From Candidatus Gastranaerophilales bacterium (GTDB taxonomy: Bacteria; Cyanobacteriota; Vampirovibrionia; Gastranaerophilales; Gastranaerophilaceae), in contig CALUVV010000005.1 of NCBI GenBank assembly GCA_944324305.1, forward strand, positions 124,001-188,000: DNA of 64,000 nt, written 5' to 3'. Below are positions 7,379-15,160 of the stretch, in pieces. A model generated the notes under the pieces. The model was not told the DNA's origin and made no database searches. It was given only the letters and a program-made list of their open reading frames with translations. The stretch's first letter is position 1. Every line of letters starts with the position of its first letter. The position numbers and the translations under genes were made by a program.

Positions 7379-8308
7379 ATGCTTAAATTCAAAATATTAT
7401 GGAAATATTTTCTTAGAAAAGGAAGAATTATAAATTTAAGAAATCCTAAACTCTTTACGGAAAAAATTCAATGGCTCAAAATTTATGACTGCACAGAGAT
7501 TAAAACACATCTTGCCGATAAAGTTCTGGTCCGCGAATGGGTTAAAGAAAAAATAGGCGAAAAATATTTAAAAAAAGTGTACGGGATTTACGAAAAATAT
7601 GAAGATATTGATTTTACAAAGCTTCCGAAAGAATACGTGATTAAGACAAACCATGGCTGCAACATGCAGCTTCTTGTAATTGAAGGCGGAAAACCTGATA
7701 AGTTGCAAAAAGAACGTTTTAACAATTTTTTAAAAGTTAATTATGCGTATAAAAGCGGTTATGAAATGCAATATAAAAACATTAAACCGCTTATTTTTAC
7801 GGAAGAATATATTAAAAATAAAAACGATTATTTTTACCCTCTGCAACAATTTTCGTTGGGTTTTCAAGAGCATCGTCAGTCGCTGCGCTCCCTTTTTTAC
7901 CCTCTGTGCCAAAATTCATCAGATTTTTCAGATTATCGTCCAGAGTTATTTGAATATCTTATATTTTGTTTTAACGGCGAACCGAAACTTATTCTTTTTG
8001 CGTCAGGCAAAAGAACCGATAAAATTTGCTGTACGATGTTTGACACGCAATGGAATAACCTGCATTTTAATTACGGAGGTTATCTGCATGAAGCCCCTGT
8101 GCCGATGCCGAAAAATTTTGATAAAATGCTTGAAATAGCCCGTATTTTATCAAAAGATTTCAAATTCGTCCGAGTAGATTTGCACAATGTCGACGGGAAA
8201 ATTTATTTCGGTGAAATGACTTTTACCCCCGCAAGCGGGTACATGAAATTTAAGCCTTTAAAATATGACAGAATATTAGGAGACATGCTGGACTTGAAAA
8301 ATTATTAA
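7379..8308 (+). CDS. TupA-like ATP-grasp protein with an internal repeat insertion
   Basis: About 309 residues. It follows the TupA-like ATP-grasp family closely: NPKLFTEKIQWLKIYD, then LADKVLVREWVKEKIG, LPKEYVIKTNHGCNM, YKNIKPLIFTEEYIKNKN and FCFNGEPKLI. Members are found in cell-surface polysaccharide and polyglutamate/glucuronate clusters and are often annotated as glycosyltransferases; the substrate is unknown here. I chose ATG 7379 because GAGG sits six bases upstream, whereas the ATG at 7373 abuts it. Odd: between EEYIKNKN and SDYRPELFEYLIFCFNGEP there are about 35 extra residues, bounded by two copies of FYPL and containing a dispersed 18-mer repeat (7875-7892). It reads as an in-frame insertion. 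Confidence 0.8.
   Translation: MLKFKILWKYFLRKGRIINLRNPKLFTEKIQWLKIYDCTEIKTHLADKVLVREWVKEKIGEKYLKKVYGIYEKYEDIDFTKLPKEYVIKTNHGCNMQLLVIEGGKPDKLQKERFNNFLKVNYAYKSGYEMQYKNIKPLIFTEEYIKNKNDYFYPLQQFSLGFQEHRQSLRSLFYPLCQNSSDFSDYRPELFEYLIFCFNGEPKLILFASGKRTDKICCTMFDTQWNNLHFNYGGYLHEAPVPMPKNFDKMLEIARILSKDFKFVRVDLHNVDGKIYFGEMTFTPASGYMKFKPLKYDRILGDMLDLKNY
7833..7915 (+). repeat. Direct repeats flanking an insertion with a dispersed 18-mer
   Basis: The near-repeat TTTTTACCCTCTG occurs around 7832-7844 and again around 7895-7907. Between them lies GTCAGTCGCTGCGCTCCC (7875-7892), which differs by one base from two copies in the MMPL gene (21048-21065, 21111-21128). The pattern resembles a small repeat insertion with a duplicated flank. 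Confidence 0.6.
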
Positions 8309-8323
8309 AAATCAGCCGGACTA

Positions 8324-8352
8324 TTGCTTTTTTAGAAAAAATTAATTAGAAT
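8324..8352 (+). promoter_or_regulatory. Leaderless promoter for carbonic anhydrase
   Basis: TTGCTT (8324-8329), 17-bp spacer, TAGAAT (8347-8352), then six bases to the ATG at 8359. No Shine-Dalgarno is present, so transcription should begin at or next to the start codon. Confidence 0.6.
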
Positions 8353-8358
8353 ATTCGT

Positions 8359-8934
8359 ATGAAAGAAAGAGCAAAAAAAGAACTGGAAAAATTACTTGAG
8401 GGCAATAAAAACTTCGTCAACGGAACGCCCACAACCAAAAATATGAGCCTTGAAACACTGAAAAAATTTGCGTTTCATCAGGAACCTTACGCCTGTGTTT
8501 TAACCTGCTCGGACAGTCGCGTTGTACCTGAAATTATTTTTGACTGCGGTATAGGAGAATTGTTTGTCGTAAGAGTTGCGGGAATGACTACGGGTCCTAA
8601 TATTATTGAAAGTGTTGAATATGCCGTTAAAAAACTTGAGGTTCCTTTGCTTATTCTGCTCGGACACGATGACTGCGGAGTAATGAAATACGCTAAAGAG
8701 CATTACCCCGAGCCTATGAAAGATTTTTCATCAATCCTTAAATGTGTGTATCCCGTGCTTAACCATAAAGAAGATATTACATGCCACAATTTTTTTGCAC
8801 AGGAACATACAAGATGGGTGGAAGATTATTTGATGAAGCATTCGGTTATTATTAACGAAGCAGTAAAAAATAACCGTTTACAAATTGCCAAATGTCATTT
8901 TGACCATTCCACAGGGCTGGTTAATCTTATTTAA
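8359..8934 (+). CDS. Beta-class carbonic anhydrase
   Basis: 191 residues, the usual length for bacterial beta enzymes. The zinc ligands and catalytic dyad are all visible: C50-x-D52-x-R54 in TCSDSRV, then H103-x-x-C106 in LGHDDCGVM, and the conserved GELFVVRVAG and SVEYAV segments. It interconverts CO2 and bicarbonate in the cytoplasm, often to supply carboxylases. It is transcribed alone from a leaderless promoter, and its 3' end overlaps by four bases the convergent TolC gene. Confidence 0.92.
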   Translation: MKERAKKELEKLLEGNKNFVNGTPTTKNMSLETLKKFAFHQEPYACVLTCSDSRVVPEIIFDCGIGELFVVRVAGMTTGPNIIESVEYAVKKLEVPLLILLGHDDCGVMKYAKEHYPEPMKDFSSILKCVYPVLNHKEDITCHNFFAQEHTRWVEDYLMKHSVIINEAVKNNRLQIAKCHFDHSTGLVNLI

Positions 8935-10244
8935 ATCTTTGCACCTGCTGCTTTATAGAGCGTTATTATATCTATAAGATACACCGCACGTTTGTTTATA
9001 AGGCTTTTTTGAACTTCGTAAAATCTGTTCAGGTTTGCAAGAATGTCCATTTGCGATGCTGTGCCTTCTTTAAAACGTAAATTTACAAGCTTTAAATTCG
9101 AATTTTCATATTCTGTTTTTTCTTTTGAATTAAGATATCTGATTTTATCGTTTTTAAGCATATAAAGACTGCCGTTAACTTCTTTTAAAGCAGTTAAATC
9201 CGTCTGTTTGTATTCTTCAAAAAGCTGTTCATAAACCGCTTTTTTAATCCTCAAATTCGCAATCTTCCTTCCGCCCGCAAACAAATCCGTAACAGCGGCA
9301 GCCATAATTGAAGCGATAGATGATTCCCAGTTGAAAAACGAACCGGGAGAAATTGTGTTGAATATCCAAACTCCCGTAATATTAAATCTCGGGAAAAATT
9401 CCTTTTTGGCAATACGAATATCAATTTTAGCTTTTTCTAATTTTTTTTCGCACTCACACACATCGGGGCGGGAAAAAATCACGTCCGATGAAATACTGTC
9501 AGGCGGAGTGTAATTTCGCGCAAATTCATCAAACCTGCCTCTTAAAAAATTATCGGTACAATCAGGAGATTCTCCAATCATAACAGCAAGTTCGTATAAC
9601 AAATTCTGTCTGTCACTGTCATATTCAACAAGTTCGTTTTTCGTATCGGTCAAATCCTTTTTAGCATTATTCAAATCAGTCAATGATGAAATTCCGTTAT
9701 CATATCTCAATTTAGTTTTGTCATAAAGCGCATAATTGTTTTTTACGATTTTTTGCTGAAGCTCAATAAGCCTGTCAAACTTTATCAGATTAATGTAAGC
9801 GGATGCAATATCGGTAACAAGCGCTATATAAACAGCTTTTTCATAAAACTGCTCAGCCTCATAATTTTTCTTTTCGCTTCGTGTTTTATCACGGTTTTTA
9901 AGAAGAAAATCCGCTTCATAATTAGCCAGAAACGGCAGGATAAAAGCATTTGTATCAAGTTCAAAGTTATCAATTTTCGGCACCTGAGCCCCGAGATATG
10001 CAGGAGCGGTCATTAAGGCGGGAAGTTCTTTGCCGAGGGAAACACGGACTTTTTGTCTGTATTCTTCGACTTTCAGCCCTGCTTTTTTTAAATCATGGTT
10101 ATTTTCAAGTGCGCGGCTTATATAACAGTTAAGATAATCGTCACCGAAGTTTTTCCAAAACTCCGTGTTAATATATTCGGCATTGTCTCGGGCATAACAA
10201 GGTAAAGCCAAAAAAATTAAAACCAGAACAATTTTTTTATACAT
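8931..10244 (-). CDS. TolC-family outer membrane efflux protein
   Basis: 437 residues with a signal peptide (MYKKIVLVLIFLALPCYA). Two TolC/NodT-like repeats are present: LENNHDLKKAGLKVEEYRQK in the first half and SRPDVCECEKKLEKAKIDIRIA KKEFFP in the second; the RPDV..AE-like motif and FFP turn are typical. These trimeric proteins form the outer-membrane tunnel of tripartite pumps or type I secretion. No membrane fusion protein or inner-membrane pump is adjacent, so the partner is elsewhere. The start is leaderless, with a canonical promoter directly upstream. Confidence 0.88.
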   Translation of the reverse strand: MYKKIVLVLIFLALPCYARDNAEYINTEFWKNFGDDYLNCYISRALENNHDLKKAGLKVEEYRQKVRVSLGKELPALMTAPAYLGAQVPKIDNFELDTNAFILPFLANYEADFLLKNRDKTRSEKKNYEAEQFYEKAVYIALVTDIASAYINLIKFDRLIELQQKIVKNNYALYDKTKLRYDNGISSLTDLNNAKKDLTDTKNELVEYDSDRQNLLYELAVMIGESPDCTDNFLRGRFDEFARNYTPPDSISSDVIFSRPDVCECEKKLEKAKIDIRIAKKEFFPRFNITGVWIFNTISPGSFFNWESSIASIMAAAVTDLFAGGRKIANLRIKKAVYEQLFEEYKQTDLTALKEVNGSLYMLKNDKIRYLNSKEKTEYENSNLKLVNLRFKEGTASQMDILANLNRFYEVQKSLINKRAVYLIDIITLYKAAGAKI

Positions 10245-10250
10245 AAAAAA

Positions 10251-10279
10251 ACATTAGTTTATTTCTTCATCCGATACAA
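10251..10279 (-). promoter_or_regulatory. Leaderless promoter for the TolC gene
   Basis: Reading the minus strand: TTGTAT, 17-bp spacer, TAATGT, then six T and the ATG. No ribosome-binding site is visible. Confidence 0.6.
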
Positions 10280-10302
10280 TTAATCGTCCGTCCTAAGTAA
10301 AA

Positions 10303-10322
10303 AAGGCGCCTTATGGCGCCTT
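10303..10322 (-). terminator. Terminator-like hairpin
   Basis: Perfect stem AAGGCGCC / GGCGCCTT with a TTAT loop, overlapping the last codon of the 82-residue gene on the minus strand and followed by T-rich sequence. Confidence 0.7.
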
Positions 10323-10569
10323 AATTGCATGCAGATTCATCACCCCAGAGTTCATCATATTTTTCCTGATTTTTTTCATGATATCGCGGGGAAGTTTTTC
10401 TTTCCGTATTTCTGATATCTGTATTAAGCTGTTTTGCTATCAAGAGCATTTTTTCTTTTTTATCGTGTTTATGTTTTTCTTTCAAACCTTTCACGATTGA
10501 AAATACGCTTGCGGCGATTATACCTGCATAAGCCGTAATTTTAAGGATTTTTGTAATTTTATCATTCAT
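10321..10569 (-). CDS. Small single-pass membrane protein, unknown
   Basis: 82 residues: one N-terminal hydrophobic helix (ITAYAGIIAASVFSIVKGL) followed by a highly charged cytoplasmic-type tail. It begins two bases after the stop of the ferritin-like gene, with GGAG inside the end of that gene, so the two form an operon. No family recognised. Confidence 0.65.
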   Translation of the reverse strand: MNDKITKILKITAYAGIIAASVFSIVKGLKEKHKHDKKEKMLLIAKQLNTDIRNTERKTSPRYHEKNQEKYDELWGDESACN

Positions 10570-10571
10570 AA

Positions 10572-11870
10572 TTAAAACTCCATGGGTTTAACTTTTACAA
10601 ATTCCTCATAATCTTCTGCGGGTACTGTATTCGGGGCCTGTGCTTTTTCTTCAAGCCCGCGTCTTAAAAGGTCCGGTTCTTTCTTTCTTAACTTATTATC
10701 AGCGGTTACAATATCAGTATTTAACGTTGTTTTAATAAGCTGAATTGTTTGTTCAGTCGGAGCACCTTCACCGTTAAGAACTTCTTGTGCATGATAGCTC
10801 GGCCAATCTGCAGGAAGTTCATCAATTGTTGTATAGCCCATATTATCATCGTGGCGTTTATCAATTTCGTTTTCAAGAATGTTTGTTACATAATCTTTCT
10901 GGGTTTCAAAGTGGCATGGAAGAACGATTTTATTACCGATAATTTCTTCAGGATCGCGGTCTTCATATTTTCTGAGCAAATCGGCAGCCACTTGCAGGTG
11001 GCCGAGTTCAAAGGCAAGAAATTCTTCCCAAATCTGTTTAAGTTTATCGTTTTCTTCATCCTTATAGCAATTGTAGTAAGTACAAACTTCCGTAAATTCA
11101 TGAAGAAGAAGTTTTTCGTAAGGTGTTTCATTCGGGTCAATCAGAGATTCATACATAGTTACGTGTTCTTCTTCAACGTCGCAGATTTCCCCGAAAGTTC
11201 TTCTCAAATCATCATTCGGGTACATCATACCGTGTTCGGCGTAGAAGTTATGCGTCTGCTGTTCGCCCGAGACAAGAGTGTAAATATTAACTTTTGTTTG
11301 AGGAGAAGCTGTTTCTCTGTCATAATGCTTACGCAGTCTTATTCTGTTATCGTTATGGTGGTTCTGTGTAGGACGGCTCAAGACAACGTCTGTCATTCCC
11401 TGCAAAATACTGTCAGGGTCAATACCGTCAACCATATAAGCCCATTGGCTGTATCTGTATAAGTGGTCAAAGTCCTCTAATAAACCGAAATTAAAAGTTT
11501 CCTTAACATAATCATCGGGTTCGTTTTGCGCAAGCCATGCAGTTAAGTCAACGGCAACCTGTTCATATCCGAGAGTAGTTTCTAAAACTGTCTGGCAGGC
11601 AGGTGTCATCCAGTTAACGGTAGTTTGCTGCATATCTTCAATTTTACGTGACAATGCAATAATTTTGCTGACTTCCATATCGGGGCAGCATCTTGCAAAA
11701 TTATGCTTAAAGTTCCAAGCCTCGACTTCAATACCGTTCATTAAGATTTGTCGTGTTCTTGAATAACAATCAACGGTATGTTTGTCAAACGGTCTTTTAA
11801 CAATATCATGCCAGCTTCTCAGCTGTTTTTCTACAGGAATTCCCTTTTCTTCAAGCGGGTTAAAACTCAT
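10572..11870 (-). CDS. Ferritin-like di-iron fold protein, unknown function
   Basis: 432 residues, no signal peptide. Helical and rich in acidic and His residues. At least two ExxH motifs typical of ferritin-like four-helix bundles are present, in CDVEEEHVTMYES and LAFELGHLQVAADLL. Candidate metal-binding Glu residues occur in the preceding helices (HEFTEVCTYY; ETTLGYEQV). The ExxH pairs suggest an oxidase, oxygenase or iron-binding role; that is inference. Ribosome-binding site AAGGAG. It is followed directly by the 82-residue membrane protein. A true ferritin lies 2.2 kb away on the other strand. Confidence 0.6.
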   Translation of the reverse strand: MSFNPLEEKGIPVEKQLRSWHDIVKRPFDKHTVDCYSRTRQILMNGIEVEAWNFKHNFARCCPDMEVSKIIALSRKIEDMQQTTVNWMTPACQTVLETTLGYEQVAVDLTAWLAQNEPDDYVKETFNFGLLEDFDHLYRYSQWAYMVDGIDPDSILQGMTDVVLSRPTQNHHNDNRIRLRKHYDRETASPQTKVNIYTLVSGEQQTHNFYAEHGMMYPNDDLRRTFGEICDVEEEHVTMYESLIDPNETPYEKLLLHEFTEVCTYYNCYKDEENDKLKQIWEEFLAFELGHLQVAADLLRKYEDRDPEEIIGNKIVLPCHFETQKDYVTNILENEIDKRHDDNMGYTTIDELPADWPSYHAQEVLNGEGAPTEQTIQLIKTTLNTDIVTADNKLRKKEPDLLRRGLEEKAQAPNTVPAEDYEEFVKVKPMEF

Positions 11871-11890
11871 AATAATTCTCCTTATACTAT

Positions 11891-13222
11891 TTATAAATTC
11901 AGTGCATAAGCGAAAAGTTCGCCTACGCGTTTGTTGTAAAATCTTCCGTCGTCTTTTGCAAAAAGATTTTCCCAGTGGCTTAACGCTGTTCCGTCTGTTG
12001 AATAAGACGGATTTGTCATCATAAGATGATGCGTGTTTGTGTCGTATCTGAGCGGGAATAAATCATTCATCTGCATAAAGCTCGGCAGCTTGTCGCTTGC
12101 CAGATAAAAACCGAAAAGCGCGGAATTAATTCTGTTTAATTTTTGCTCGTAAGAGAGCCCGCCTTCGTTGTTGTCATTGGTAACCTCGACACCCGGGGCG
12201 TAATCTCTGTAATATTTCAGGCGTTCGGACAAATCTCTTACAGCATCAAAATTGTCGCCGGTAATAAAATCCGTTCCCGCATTTAGTCCCATCAATCTGT
12301 ACCTTTCAAAATCATCAGAGCTTTTTTCTCCTACAAAACTTATGTTTGTTTTACCTGTTCTTGAACGGATTTCATTCAAAATGTACTGCATCTGGTGATA
12401 TTCGGGCAAAGCTCCCACGCCTGTATAATTCTGCATGTCATAACCGCCTATGTGTTTTGCGGAATCTATAAACATACATTCAAATCCCAAATTCATAAGT
12501 TTAACGCATTCATTAATATAAATTTCCAGATGCTCGGGATTAGACCAGCTGAAAATTTCATCATCACGGTAAGGATGCACAACTTTCATCTGGTCTGCAG
12601 AAATTACATGTCTGAAACCCGCTTTCAATCCTCTGAAATGCGCAAGGTCAACAAAGGCTTTAAGCTGTTCTTCAGGTGAAATTTTATCGACAATCGAATA
12701 ATCAATTATGTTGTCGCTGTAACTTGTATTAAGGCGCAATGCGTAGATTGAATTTTCTTCAAAAGGGCCTTTTTCGTAAGCATCGCCATAAATATTCTGC
12801 CAGATTTGAGATAAAATAATACAGTTTGCCCAGCTTTTAGCCGAAGGCGGAATTGCCGGAAGAAGCTTAATACAGCTTAAAATTCCTTTGCAGGTACAGC
12901 CGTTATCCATCGTTGCTATTGCACGGTCATTTATTTCAATGTAATTTGCAAGTCTGCCCCATTTGTCGCCGTAAACAGGCGTTCCTATATAATCAGGGAA
13001 TTTATCATAAAATATACCGCCTTCCGATAAGGTTACAATTATTTCCACCGCTTCTTTTACCGAAAGTTTCAGCAAATCTGCAGGAACAATATTCCCGAGC
13101 CAGCGTTTTGAATAAGCACTTCCTATACCATGAAAACCTATATAATCACTGTAAGAATTTCTCGTAAGTTTGGCAGTTTCACCAAGAGCTTTTAATAATT
13201 TATTTACGGCATTTATTTTCAT
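11891..13222 (-). CDS. GH13-like (alpha-amylase family) TIM-barrel protein, probably atypical
   Basis: 443 residues, no signal peptide. Traces of the GH13 conserved regions occur in order. LAHFRGLKAGFRHVISAD resembles region I, but the usual Asp is Arg. LGFECMFIDSAKHIGGYDM resembles region II with the nucleophile Asp and the KH pair. ISFVGEKSSDDF resembles region III with the acid/base Glu. VEVTNDNNEGG resembles region IV. It could therefore act on alpha-glucans or be a catalytically altered relative. No carbohydrate transporter is adjacent. A 20-bp perfect palindrome lies immediately upstream of the start. Confidence 0.5.
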   Translation of the reverse strand: MKINAVNKLLKALGETAKLTRNSYSDYIGFHGIGSAYSKRWLGNIVPADLLKLSVKEAVEIIVTLSEGGIFYDKFPDYIGTPVYGDKWGRLANYIEINDRAIATMDNGCTCKGILSCIKLLPAIPPSAKSWANCIILSQIWQNIYGDAYEKGPFEENSIYALRLNTSYSDNIIDYSIVDKISPEEQLKAFVDLAHFRGLKAGFRHVISADQMKVVHPYRDDEIFSWSNPEHLEIYINECVKLMNLGFECMFIDSAKHIGGYDMQNYTGVGALPEYHQMQYILNEIRSRTGKTNISFVGEKSSDDFERYRLMGLNAGTDFITGDNFDAVRDLSERLKYYRDYAPGVEVTNDNNEGGLSYEQKLNRINSALFGFYLASDKLPSFMQMNDLFPLRYDTNTHHLMMTNPSYSTDGTALSHWENLFAKDDGRFYNKRVGELFAYALNL

Positions 13223-13226
13223 AACA

Positions 13227-13246
13227 TAATTACTTATAAGTAATTA
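13227..13246. promoter_or_regulatory. 20-bp perfect palindrome upstream of the GH13-like gene
   Basis: Half-site TAATTACTTA repeated as its exact complement, centred between 13236 and 13237 and ending four bases before the start codon. It looks like an operator covering the core promoter/start region. Confidence 0.6.
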
Positions 13247-13285
13247 ATGAAAAATTTTCATTGCCTGAATTGATAATTTAAAAAA

Positions 13286-13921
13286 TTACAATCCTCCGTA
13301 CATTCTTGAAAGAGGTTCTTTTTTATCGGGCGGTATTATCAGCATACCGCTGAAAGGATTATTAGGATCCTGCACCATTCCTATTTTACCGACATAAAAG
13401 GGTCGGGCTTCGGGCATTGAATTTAATCTGATATTGCCGACACACCGGGCTTCATCACTTCTTCTTTGTGCAATCTGCAAAAGGCGTGTTCCTACACCTT
13501 TATAGCAGTCTAATTTTTTATTCCAAAACGGAGTATCAGGATTGGAATAATTTCTTAAATCATCCACTAAAACATGGCTCGGATCATCTTTGTATAGATA
13601 TTTATCATAATTTAAATACTTGTTAATTTTTGTCAGCACTTCTCCGATAATTTCATTATTGTTATCTTTTAAAAAATATCGTTCATTTCCGCAGTCAAAA
13701 TTTTTGAAAACTTTCACGAATTCTTCTGTACCTTTTGTAACATTTTGCAAACTGACATGTCCGATAAATCCCTGAGGCATCATACCGATGTTCATGTGAG
13801 TAAGTCTTTGAATATTTCCTGCACCGCTAAATGACGGTTGTTTGGATTTTATGCTTCTGCTTGACTGAGATGTTAAGCCAGAGTATTGATACAGATGATT
13901 ATTTTGAATATTTATTCCCAT
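13286..13921 (-). CDS. GNAT-like protein with an SFSG-type N-terminus
   Basis: 211 residues. The first 35 are Ser/Gln-rich and disordered with KQPSFSGAGN. The C-terminal half has a GNAT-like acetyl-CoA-binding segment (CYKGVGTRLLQIAQRRSDE) followed by beta-strand and RPFYVGKIGMV. It is probably an acyl-CoA-dependent transferase or a degenerate one. Similar PxSF(x)G N-termini occur in the metallopeptidase-like protein at 26.4-27.7 kb. No Shine-Dalgarno is visible. Confidence 0.5.
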   Translation of the reverse strand: MGINIQNNHLYQYSGLTSQSSRSIKSKQPSFSGAGNIQRLTHMNIGMMPQGFIGHVSLQNVTKGTEEFVKVFKNFDCGNERYFLKDNNNEIIGEVLTKINKYLNYDKYLYKDDPSHVLVDDLRNYSNPDTPFWNKKLDCYKGVGTRLLQIAQRRSDEARCVGNIRLNSMPEARPFYVGKIGMVQDPNNPFSGMLIIPPDKKEPLSRMYGGL

Positions 13922-14038
13922 AGTAAATTTCTTAAAGAATGTGAAGTAGTAAAATTGCCTGAAAATAAAAAATTTATTAACAAAAGTTTATAAAATTATT
14001 TTTGGTGCTAGAATTATAAAAAGAAAGAGAGGCATATT

Positions 14039-14548
14039 ATGATTAGCGAAAAATTAGAAAAAGCATTTAATGTTCAAATTAACAAAGAATTTTACTCTGA
14101 ATATTTGTATCTTTCAATGCAGGCATATTTTGAAAGACTTAATCTCAAAGGTTTTGTAAACTGGATGTCAGTGCAGGTACAGGAAGAACGCGCACACGCT
14201 ATGGGTATGTTTGATTACCTGAACCAGCGCGGAGGATCCGTTATTCTCGAAGCAATTGAAAAACCTGAAGTTGATTGGAAATCTCCTTTAGACGTTTTCG
14301 AAAATGTTCTTAAACATGAAGAATACGTAACAGCTTCTATTAATGAATTAATGGATGTAGCGGAAGAAGTTAAAGACCGCGCCGCAATGTCATTCTTGAA
14401 CTGGTATTTAAAAGAACAGGTTGAAGAAGAAGATAACGTAGGTCAGGTTCTTGCAACATTAAGACTTATCGGTGACGACAAAAAAGCATTATTAATGCTC
14501 GATAAAGAACTTGCAGCAAGAACATTTGTACAGCCGGTTATCGAGTAA
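14039..14548 (+). CDS. ftnA: Ferritin (non-haem, FtnA type)
   Basis: 169 residues, the standard length. Ferroxidase-centre residues are visible: E17 in NKEFYSEYLYLS, EERAH around residues 49-53, E94-region HEEYVTASINEL and QVEEEDNV near 130. It oxidises Fe(II) and stores iron in a 24-mer cage in the cytoplasm, also limiting oxidative stress. Ribosome-binding site AGAGAGG. The next gene starts in the stop codon (TAATG), so a GNAT enzyme is co-translated with it. Confidence 0.93.
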   Translation: MISEKLEKAFNVQINKEFYSEYLYLSMQAYFERLNLKGFVNWMSVQVQEERAHAMGMFDYLNQRGGSVILEAIEKPEVDWKSPLDVFENVLKHEEYVTASINELMDVAEEVKDRAAMSFLNWYLKEQVEEEDNVGQVLATLRLIGDDKKALLMLDKELAARTFVQPVIE

Positions 14549-15021
14549 TGACCGTTACATTTGAAAAAGTTGAAAATATAAAAGAACTTGCAAGTCTGGC
14601 TTCAAGCATCTGGCATGAATACTGGACTTGCATTCTTTCTGCTGAACAAATTGATTATATGGTGGAAAATTTTCAATCAGAAAAAGCAATAGCAAATCAG
14701 ATTAAAAATGAAAACTATTCATATTATTTCATTTTGCAAAATAATGAAAAAGCAGGTTATTTCGGCATATCTTACAAAAAAAATTACCTGTTTTTGTCAA
14801 AACTTTATATAAAAAAAGAGTTCAGACACAAAGGCATAGGCACAAAAGCCTTTGAAAAAATAAAAGAGCTCGCGGACGGTAAACCGATAAGGCTTACCGT
14901 CAACAAGCACAACACAAATTCCATTACTGCCTATAAAAAATGGGGATTTAAAACTGTTGATGTTGTTGTAACCGACATCGGTTCAGGCTTTGTAATGGAC
15001 GATTACATCATGGGAACGTAG
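14548..15021 (+). CDS. GNAT-family N-acetyltransferase
   Basis: 157 residues. The acetyl-CoA-binding motif A is clear: LSKLYIKKEFRHKGIGTKAF (Q/RxxGxG/A form), followed by LTVNKHNTNSITAYKKWGF, typical of RimI-like or PF00583 enzymes. The substrate is unknown. It is coupled to ferritin by a TAATG overlap. Its stop codon lies within a palindromic repeat (15013-15035). Confidence 0.85.
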   Translation: MTVTFEKVENIKELASLASSIWHEYWTCILSAEQIDYMVENFQSEKAIANQIKNENYSYYFILQNNEKAGYFGISYKKNYLFLSKLYIKKEFRHKGIGTKAFEKIKELADGKPIRLTVNKHNTNSITAYKKWGFKTVDVVVTDIGSGFVMDDYIMGT

Positions 15022-15035
15022 CCGTTCCATCCGTC
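15013..15035. repeat. Short palindromic dispersed repeat at the gene end (copy 1)
   Basis: GGAACG-TAG-CCGTTCC then ATCCGTC. The stop codon TAG of the GNAT gene is in the loop. A close copy lies at 61210-61232 in the same position relative to the pgi stop codon, and a partial copy at 15077-15094. Confidence 0.7.
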
Positions 15036-15076
15036 AATCAGGTTATGCATAAACTTGCACAATCTAAACTAAAGAA

Positions 15077-15094
15077 GGAGCGTGCCGTTCCATA
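15077..15094. repeat. Short palindromic dispersed repeat (copy 2, partial)
   Basis: GGAGCGTGCCGTTCCATA, matching the 15013 and 61210 copies with small changes. Confidence 0.55.
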
Positions 15095-15106
15095 CACAAA
15101 ATGTAA

Positions 15107-15136
15107 GCTCCCACTAGGAGTGAGAGCCCTTTTTTG
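15107..15136 (+). terminator. Intrinsic terminator after ferritin-GNAT operon
   Basis: Stem GCTC-CACT / AGTG-GAGC with single unpaired bases, followed by CCC and six T. Confidence 0.7.
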
Positions 15137-15160
15137 TATAAGAAGGTGTGTAGAAAAAAA

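Noticed and set aside
7244..8308. Calling the peptide and ATP-grasp pair a graspetide cluster
   Set aside because: The ATP-grasp matches the TupA-like glycan family rather than graspetide ligases, the TTxxxxEE spacing is not met and a terminator separates the genes. Kept only as a possibility.
10749..11462. 237-codon plus-strand ORF antisense to the ferritin-like gene
   Set aside because: The minus-strand gene has ExxH motifs, a ribosome-binding site and normal composition; the plus-strand product is hydrophobic/Phe-rich shadow sequence.
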